64,000 bases of DNA from Marinobacterium_A aestuariivivens (GTDB taxonomy: Bacteria; Pseudomonadota; Gammaproteobacteria; Pseudomonadales; Balneatricaceae): NCBI RefSeq assembly GCF_042661465.1, contig NZ_JBHSWE010000001.1, positions 4,898,001 to 4,962,000 of the forward strand, in the 5' to 3' direction. The first letter of the stretch is position 1, and each line of letters starts with the position of its first letter. Shown here piece by piece: positions 57,931 to 64,000 of this stretch. The notes below the pieces were generated by a model. The model saw nothing but the letters and a program-made list of their open reading frames with translations, was not told the DNA's origin and did no database searches. The position numbers and the translations under genes were made by a program.

Positions 57931-58130
57931 TTGGAATGACTGCCATGGACGGCGGAAGGCCGCTCCGCGTAAATACCGGTAATGCAGGAGCAATTGCCGG
58001 TGATGCCCCGAAGGAGCGAATTCCGACAATAAGCAAGGCGCCGTTGGCGCCTGTGATGGGTTTCGCCGCCGCAACCCGCCCTGGGGAGGGTATGATCAGT
58101 ACCACTGGCGGCTTTACCCATCCTACTGTC
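57931..58130. repeat. Intergenic repeat, copy of a dispersed family
   Basis: The space between pyrC and pbpG is filled by a non-coding repeat. On the minus strand it contains GGCGGCGAAACCCATCACAG and AGGCGCCAACGGCGCCTTGCTT (about 58035-58074), matching with few changes the plus-strand segment at 61983-62022. It also has CAATTGCTCCTGCATT (57981-57996 inverted) shared with 18329. Multiple hairpins are possible, for example AAGGCGCCGTTGGCGCCT. Confidence 0.8.
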
Positions 58131-58136
58131 TCACCC

Positions 58137-59040
58137 TTATTTGGCCAGTAGCAGCGCGGTCTTGCGACGCTCGTAATCCCGGGCGGCACCGGCGATCTTG
58201 CCACCGTCGCCGGTCTGGAGCCATTGGCGGATGCGGCCGGCATCGCCGACCGGGGTGCGCTTGCCGAACGAATCCAGCATCACCATCACCACTTCGCGGT
58301 TGCCGACATCGGCGACCATGACCAGCAGCGGCCGGCTTCGTCGAGATAGCCGGTCTTGCTGATGGAGATATCCCAGCCGCCACCGCGCACCAGCGGGTTG
58401 GTGTTGGTGTAGCCCAGACGATAGCGGGGGCGGCTGAAATTGGCGGTGAACACCTTGGTTGTGCTGTAGTCGCGAATCGCCGGATAACGTGCCGCCGCGC
58501 GCACCAGGCGGCTCAGGTCGGCGGCCGTCGACACATTCTCCGGTGACAGGCCGCTGGGGCCGACGAAGCGGCTGCGGCTCATGCCCAGTTCCCGCGCCTT
58601 GGCGTTCATCGCCGCGACGAAGGCGTCGAAGCCCCCGGATAGCTCGTCGCGAGGGCTGTCGCCGCCAGGTTTTCCGAGGACATCAGCATGATGCGCAACA
58701 GATCGTCGCGACTGAGTTCGGAGCCGGTTCGAATGCGGGAGTAGTAGTTGTGGGCCAGCTTGCGATCGCGCTTGGTGATGCGGATCCTTTCGTCCATAGG
58801 CTGCTTGGCTTCAAGAATGACGATGGCCGTCATCAGCTTGGTGATGGACGCGATCGAGACGACCAGGCCGTCATTCTTGGCGACCAGGGGCTCGCCGCTT
58901 TTCAGGTCGACCACCGAGGCGCTGACGGAGGCGAGCGCCAGTCTGGTCTCCTGTTTTTCATGGGCCGGCGCGAGCGGGGAGAAAATCAGTGCGGATGCCA
59001 GTAGAAGCCGGGCAAAGGGGTGTATGCGTTTTGGTTTCAT
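58137..59040 (-). CDS. pbpG: D-alanyl-D-alanine endopeptidase, PBP7/PbpG type (two frameshifts)
   Basis: A periplasmic penicillin-binding protein that cuts peptidoglycan cross-bridges. About 301 residues after repair. Signal peptide in the first 27 residues (FARLLLASALIFSPLAPAHE). Active-site motifs: SITK (SxxK) near 66, SSEN (SxN) near 120, and KTG in ISKTGYLDEAG near 225. Breaks: CCCCC 58632-58636 (should read SYPGGFDAFVAAMNAKAREL) and near 58325 (should read AGRCLVMVADVGNREVV). Start ATG 59040 is preferred to 59112 because it begins just before the signal peptide. Confidence 0.92.
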
Positions 59041-59192
59041 GATGTCGGTAACGGGTTGATTCAGAGGATCCGGGCGCTCGCATGATACAGGAGGCACCCG
59101 GCCCCCTGCCATGGCAATCAGTTCACGGCATGGGCTTGCATAACGAAAAAGCCTTATTATTTCAGTTTCTTAAGCCGGCGGTCCTGGCTGGC

Positions 59193-59399
59193 TCAGGCAT
59201 CTTCCTCATGCATCATGCCGTCGACCAGCTCCATCTTCTCGATCAGGTCGTCGTCGTGCCGCGCGAGGCGGTAGCTGCCGTTGAGCATGTTGATCAGGTA
59301 GATGCTGCTGCCGTCGCGTGCCCCGAGTGCCTCGATGACGTCCGCAGGCAACTCGACCCCGAGGCCGTCGCCGACCGGGCGCAGTGTCAGTTCAATCAT
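59193..59399 (-). CDS. AbrB/MazE-like antitoxin-fold protein
   Basis: A 68-residue protein opening IELTLRPVGDGLGVELPADV, the swapped-hairpin AbrB/MazE DNA-binding pattern, followed by a short acidic tail (MHEEDA) of the sort that binds a toxin. ATG at complement 59397-59399 is preferred to the longer frame. No toxin gene (MazF, VapC, PIN) is adjacent on either side, so it is an orphan antitoxin or a transcription factor. Confidence 0.8.
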   Translation of the reverse strand: MIELTLRPVGDGLGVELPADVIEALGARDGSSIYLINMLNGSYRLARHDDDLIEKMELVDGMMHEEDA

Positions 59400-59494
59400 G
59401 ATTCTGTCCTTCTTTGGCGGTTCCTCTTCCAAGTGTAGACGGCAGAGGTCGTGCGCAGGGGCGATGGCGGGTGGCACAGGGGGCCGTACCCGCA

Positions 59495-61233
59495 TCAGCG
59501 GGACTGCAGCCGGACAGGGCCGCGCTGCCGGTAGTGGCTGACCCGGTTGCGGCCGCCTTCCTTGGCTTCGTAGAGCGCGAGGTCGGCCCGCAGCAGGATG
59601 GTTTCCAGGTCATCGCCGTCGTCGTAAAGGTAGGTGCCGGCGCTGATGCTGAACGGCACCGGTATGCCATCGTGCCCGTCGACATGGCAGCTGGTTGCGA
59701 CCGCCGCGCGAATGCGCTCGCTGAGGAGCTCCAGGGCCGGCCCATCGCACTGTTGCAGCAGCATCAGAAACTCGTCGCCGCCCCAGCGCGCGGCGCTGTC
59801 ATAGGGCCTTATAATCGAACGGATGAGTCGGGACACCTTGATCAGGGCTTCGTCGCCCCGCTTGTGCCCGTGCTGGTCGTTGATGTCCTTGAAGCGATCG
59901 AGGTCGAGCCAGACGATGCCGAAACGGCTGTTGTTCCGGCCGGCCCGGCTGATCTCTGCCTCGAGTCGCTCGGTCATGCCGCGACGGTTGAGAAGTTCCG
60001 TCAGCGGGTCGGTCTTGGTCAGGTGATCGAGGGCCTCGGTGCGCTCCCGTACCTTCTCCTCGAGGCTGTGACGGGACTCCTGCACCGATTGCCGCATGGT
60101 CCTGAAATGGGCGACGAGACGGCCGATCTCGTCGTCCCGCGCCGGCGGCAGCGACTGTTCGGAATAATCGCCTTTCTCGACCTGACGCATGGCTCCGGCC
60201 AGGCGCTCAAGTGGCCGCAGAATGCTTCGCCCGAGCATCAGATTGAACAACAGCAGCGCGATCAGCAGTGTTGCGCCGTAGACCAGCAGGATATCGCCGA
60301 AGAGGCTGAACGGCAGCAGTACCTCGAGATCGAGGAGGGTGATCTCGTACCAGTCGATTTCGGGAATGTAGGCGATGCCGGCCAGGTAGCGCTTGTCCTC
60401 GACGTGTACGAAGCGGGTGATGACCCGGCTGTCCAGGGTCTCGAGTTCCTGCATCGCCGCCCGTACGGCGGTCCGGTCCGACGGCCTTTCAAACAGACGC
60501 TCGAGGCCGTTCTGCGGGTTGCCGTTGCTGGAGATGGTCGCGAAGTCGATGAGGCTCTGGTCGCGATACAGCTGTATCGCCCCTGGTGGTCGACAAAGAG
60601 ACTGGTGATACCGGGCGTCCGTTCGTCGACTACCTTTTCGAGGAACTGCGTCAGGTCGAGGCCCGTACCCACCACCCCGAGAATCTGCTGGCCGTCACGC
60701 AGCAGCACGTCGATCCAGAGTTTGGTGACCCCGAGGGGGATATCGGGATTGACGTTCAGGTGCATGTCGCGCTGCTGCTCGATAATGTCGTAGAACCAGC
60801 TGTCGGCCGGTTTGTCCGGGTCCAGCACGTAGCGAAACTCGCGCCCGGCATATTCGTTGTCGGCATTGTTGTGGTAGTAGCGGCCGGACTCCAGCAGGGC
60901 GACGAAATAGCTTCTGTCGGCAAAGTTGAGACGAAAATTCTCCATCTCGGTCATGGCACGCGCCGTCAGCGCTTCGTCATCCGGATCCCGGGCCCACTCG
61001 CGGATCTGCTGCGAGTCGGCGAACTGGCGCGACAGCGCTATCTCGCGAATGATGGGCTGCAGGGCGCGGGACTTGTCGTAGAGCACCTGCTTTTCGGCGT
61101 ACCGGATGGCCCACTGTTCGATGATATCTTCGGCCAGCAAGCGAACCGACACCCAGACCGCCATCCCGGAAAGGACGAACAGGAGCATCGTAAGCAGGAG
61201 AAAACGCGGTTTGAGTTTCATGATTCCGTTCAT
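59495..61233 (-). CDS. Membrane diguanylate cyclase with sensor domain and HAMP (frameshift near 60582)
   Basis: About 579 residues after repair. An N-terminal helix (8-30), a large periplasmic sensor region (about 31-300, Cache-like: SYFVALLESGRYYHN; VVGTGLDLTQFLEKVV), a second helix near 315-340, HAMP (SILRPLERLAGAMRQVEKGDY), a short coiled coil and a GGDEF domain. The active loop ARWGGDEFLMLL is intact and an inhibitory RxxD site (RPYD) lies five residues before it. The frame breaks at CCCC 60580-60583: DHQGRYSC should read DHQGAIQLYRDQSLIDF. It should make cyclic di-GMP in response to a periplasmic ligand. Confidence 0.91.
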
Positions 61234-61430
61234 GTCCGAGGCTGTCCCTAGGTATCAGAATACCACCATTTCCAAGGCCGGGGACATAGATGGAAATATC
61301 GGAAAGCGTCGCCGGGCATCGGCTGCGGAATCCTCCTTGTCTATACTCTCGGTACCGCCTTGCGGCAGGCCGTGGGGCGGCAGGTAAATCCAACCGATAA
61401 CGGGGTGCCGATGCGCCCGGGATCAAGACA

Positions 61431-61895
61431 ATGTCAGAATTGGACAAGAGTCAGGTCGTCGATGTACTGAACCGCATACTCGAAGCCGAGTTGGCGGGCG
61501 TGGTGCGTTATACCCATTATTCGTTGCTGGTATTCGGCTACGGCCGCATACCGATCGTGTCCTGGTTGCGGGAGCAGGCCGACGAATCGTTGCTGCATGC
61601 TCAGCAGGTGGGGGAGTGGATCACCACCCTGGGCGCCTATCCGTCGCTGGAGATTGGCCGCCTGCTCGACTCGCACAAGACCGACATAGGCGCCATTCTG
61701 CGCGAGTCGCTGGAGGCCGAAGGCGAGGCGCTGGCGCTTTACCGCGAACTGCTGTCGCTGGTCGAGGGGCGCTCGGTGGCACTGGAGGAATTCACCCGCC
61801 AGATGATCCAGACCGAGGTGATGCACCAGGCCGACGTCGACAAGATGCTGCGCAAGCCCGGCGAAGTGTCGTCCTTCTGCAAGGAATCTATTTAG
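61431..61895 (+). CDS. Bacterioferritin-like diiron protein
   Basis: A 154-residue four-helix ferritin-like protein: LEAELAGVVRYTHYS near 17-31, ADESLLHAQQ near 50-59, AEGEALALYRELL near 96-108 and TEVMHQADVDKM near 128-139 supply the expected Glu/His ligands. The heme-binding Met52 of bacterioferritin is replaced (Leu in ESLLHA), so it probably lacks heme. The second-helix ligand spacing (E-x3-H, not E-x2-H) is also unusual. It could store iron or act as a DNA-protecting or oxidase-type diiron protein. Monocistronic, ATG 61431. Confidence 0.83.
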   Translation: MSELDKSQVVDVLNRILEAELAGVVRYTHYSLLVFGYGRIPIVSWLREQADESLLHAQQVGEWITTLGAYPSLEIGRLLDSHKTDIGAILRESLEAEGEALALYRELLSLVEGRSVALEEFTRQMIQTEVMHQADVDKMLRKPGEVSSFCKESI

Positions 61896-61925
61896 ACAGT
61901 AAACGGTAAAAGCAGTGAACAGCGG

Positions 61926-62030
61926 GTAGGATGGATTAGCCGCCATTGGCATTGTCTGTGCGTTTACCAAGGGAGTTTACCGGCGGCGTAACCCGTCATA
62001 GGCGCCCTTGGCGCCTTGCTTTCGGTCCGC
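61926..62030. repeat. Intergenic repeat, second copy of the dispersed family
   Basis: GTAGGATGGATTAGCCGCCA, then GGCGGCGTAACCCGTCATAGG and GCGCCCTTGGCGCCTTGCTT, closely match the reverse complement of the segment at 57931-58130. It lacks the middle part of that copy, so it is a shorter or deleted version. No coding potential. Confidence 0.75.
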
Positions 62031-62117
62031 AGGTCGTTGACCGGGAAATGGACGGGGTAGGTGACGTGCAGAACAAGGCGGTCGCCCTGGGCCAGGGTGT
62101 CGATGCGTCGCTAACAT

Positions 62118-63880
62118 CTACGGCTCAACTTCAAACTGCAGCCGTGCCAGGCGGGCGTAAAGTTCGCTGCTTTGAAGCAGCTGCCGGTGGCTGCCGAGGG
62201 CTTCGAGGCGGCCCCGGTTCAATACGGCGATACGGTCGGCGCTCTGGACCGTGGCGAGACGGTGGGCGATGACCAGGGTCGTGCGTCCGCGCATTAGCCG
62301 CTCCAGCGCCAGCTGAACCGCGTGCTCGCTTTCGGCATCGAGGGCGCTGGTGGCTTCGTCGAGTAGCAGTATCGGGGCGTCGGCGAGGATCGCGCGGGCG
62401 ATGGCCAGGCGCTGTTTCTGGCCGCCGGAGAGTCCGCTGCCGGCGTCTCCCAGTCGCGTGCCATACCCTGCGGCAGCGCCTCGATAAAGTCGTGGGCATT
62501 GGCCGCCTTCGCCGCGGCGACGAGGTCCGCATCGACGACCCCTGGCTTGCCGTAACGCAGGTTATCCTCGATCGTGCCGTAGAACAGCACCGGCGACTGG
62601 GACACCAGGGCAAAGCAGCGGCGCAGCCTGTCCGGCTCGAGCTGTCGGATATCGATGCCTTCGAGACGTATCTCCCCGTCGCCGCAGTCGTAGAAACGCA
62701 GCAGCAGGTCGAACAGGGTCGACTTGCCAGCGCCCGAAGGGCCCACCAGCGCCAGGGTTTCCCCCGGTCGAACGTCGAGGCTGAGGTGGTCGATCGCCGG
62801 CGGTTCCGGGCGGGACGGGTAGGCAAAACTGACATTCTCGAGCTGCAGCCTGCCCGAGACCCGGTCCGGCAGCTGTCGCAGACCGGCGCGGGGCGGGAGA
62901 ATCTCGTTGCGGGCCGACAGCAGCTCGACCAGGCGTTCGGCGGCGCCGGCGGCGCGCTGCAGCTCGCCGATCACTTCGCTGACAGCGCCCACCGCCGCCC
63001 CCACGATCACGCTGTAGAACACGAAGGCGGCCAGCTCCCCGGCGCTGATGCGGCCGGAGACCACATCGAGACCGCCGACCCAGAGCATCAGCCCCACGGC
63101 GCCCAGTACCAGCACGATCACGACGGTAATCAGCAGGCCGCGCTGCACGGTCCGGCGGATCGCGACGGCGAACGCCTGCTCCACAAAGGCGCCGAAGCGC
63201 GACTTGTCGAGATCCTGGTGGTTGTAGGCCTGCACGGTCTTGATCTGTCCCAGCACCTCGCCGACATAGGCGCCGATATCCGCCACCCGATCCTGGCTGT
63301 GGCGGGACAGGCGGCGTACGCGGCGGCCGAAGAGCAGGATCGGCGCCACCACCAGGGGCACCGACAGCAGCACCAGGGCCGAGAGCCTGACATTGGTCAG
63401 AAACAGCCAGACGATGCCGCCGGCCAGCAGGATCAGGTTGCGCAGTGCGACCGACAGCGACGAACCAATGACGGCCTGCAGCAGCGTGGTATCGGCGGTG
63501 AGGCGGGACTGGATCTCGAGTCCCCGGTTGGTTTCGAAAAAGCCCGGGTGCAGCTCGATCAGGTGTTCGAAGACCCGGCGTCGAATATCGGCGACGACCC
63601 GCTCGCCGAGCCAGGTGACCCAGTAATAGCGGGCAAAGGTGCCGCCGGCAAGGGCCACTACCAGCAGCAGGAAAAGCTGTACGTACAGACCCAGGCGCTC
63701 GGCGGAGCCGGTCACCAGCCCCTCGTCGATGATCAGGCGTACCCCCTGTCCGATCGACAGCGTGACGCCTGCGGTGAACATCAGCGCAAGCAGCGCGTAA
63801 AGTACCTGACGGCGATAGGGCCGCACAAAGCGGACTATGGTTCTGATCGGTTGCCAGCGCGGCTCGGCTGTTGTCGACAT
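62118..63880 (-). CDS. ABC exporter, fused membrane and ATPase domains (frameshift near 62459)
   Basis: A 587-residue half-transporter of the MsbA/lipid or multidrug group: six-helix membrane domain (about 25-315) and ATPase with Walker A GPSGAGKST near 375, signature LSGGQKQRLAIARAI, Walker B LLLDEATSALD and H-loop VIAHRLA. The frame breaks at T62459: GMARDWETP should read GMATRLGDAGSGLSGGQ, restored by one base, and the protein ends with EVEP at TAG complement 62118-62120. ATG 63880 (MSTTAEPRWQ) is chosen; a longer frame from 63964 is not supported. Substrate unknown. Confidence 0.9.
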
Positions 63881-64000
63881 CGAGGCATCTTCCGGATAAG
63901 AATGCAGGCAGCTTAGCGGTGGCGCCGGTTCGCTGGCAAACACCGGGGTCAGATTCCCGGTCACGGCGCCATTCCCCTTGTAACCGGCACCCAGAGGAGC
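63881..64000. other. Upstream flank of the ABC exporter gene at the window end
   Basis: No gene is visible in these last 120 bases. The exporter promoter should be here on the minus strand, but no clear -10/-35 was picked out. Confidence 0.4.

Overview
The window is chromosomal DNA from a GC-rich bacterium, most likely a gammaproteobacterium. Supporting this are an E. coli-type dihydroorotase, DsbD, a class I DAHP synthase, a very large (about 1600 residue) NAD-glutamate dehydrogenase, a PBP7-type endopeptidase and a HutC/HutI/HutG/HutU histidine pathway. No rRNA, tRNA, CRISPR array or intact transposase was seen. Intergenic spaces carry several short repeat families (MITE-like and REP-like).

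Layout. 0.1-7.1 kb: an MTA/SAH nucleosidase, then a four-gene peptide-type ABC importer (fused double ATPase, binding protein, two permeases). 7.2-12.4 kb: a TlpA-like thioredoxin, a beta-hydroxyacid dehydrogenase, a 52-residue membrane protein behind an FNR/Anr-like box, DAHP synthase and DsbD. 12.4-17 kb, minus strand: acetoacetyl-CoA synthetase, isochorismatase-like hydrolase, MaoC hydratase and an EAL-HDOD protein. 17-25.9 kb: the YlqF GTPase and assorted single genes (CDGSH protein, BaiN-type flavoprotein, muramidase, orphan GspF-like protein, GNAT, lipoprotein/DUF3047 pair, GST, VOC protein, an ABC transmembrane domain with no ATPase).

The most interesting region is 26-46 kb. It holds a glutamate/leucine-type dehydrogenase, an ATP-grasp-like protein, hutC, a YjiH-type transporter, a LysR regulator, a class III (CaiB/BaiF) CoA-transferase, an acyl-CoA dehydrogenase, a second YjiH-type transporter, hutI-hutG-hutU and then the large NAD-glutamate dehydrogenase. 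Palindromic TGTATATACA boxes, the expected HutC operator type, lie before hutC, before transporter 1 and before hutI. There is no hutH in the window. A CoA-transferase plus acyl-CoA dehydrogenase feeding HutU suggests a route that makes urocanate by oxidising imidazole propionate as its CoA ester, the reverse chemistry of the carnitine CaiB/CaiA pair. This is inference.

46-54 kb: a class V aminotransferase, a phosphoribosyltransferase, and an RND efflux pump, TetR regulator and membrane fusion protein that share CATACC-N4-GGTATG operators. 54-64 kb: YbaK-like deacylase, DASS anion symporter, lytic transglycosylase, pyrC, pbpG, an AbrB-like antitoxin, a GGDEF cyclase, a bacterioferritin-like protein and an ABC exporter.

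A caution applies throughout. I count about 20 reading-frame breaks, every one explained by one missing base and most lying in G or C runs. They hit housekeeping genes (pyrC) as well as accessory ones, so they look like homopolymer under-calling, not real mutations. I give the joined extent of each such gene and mark the break.
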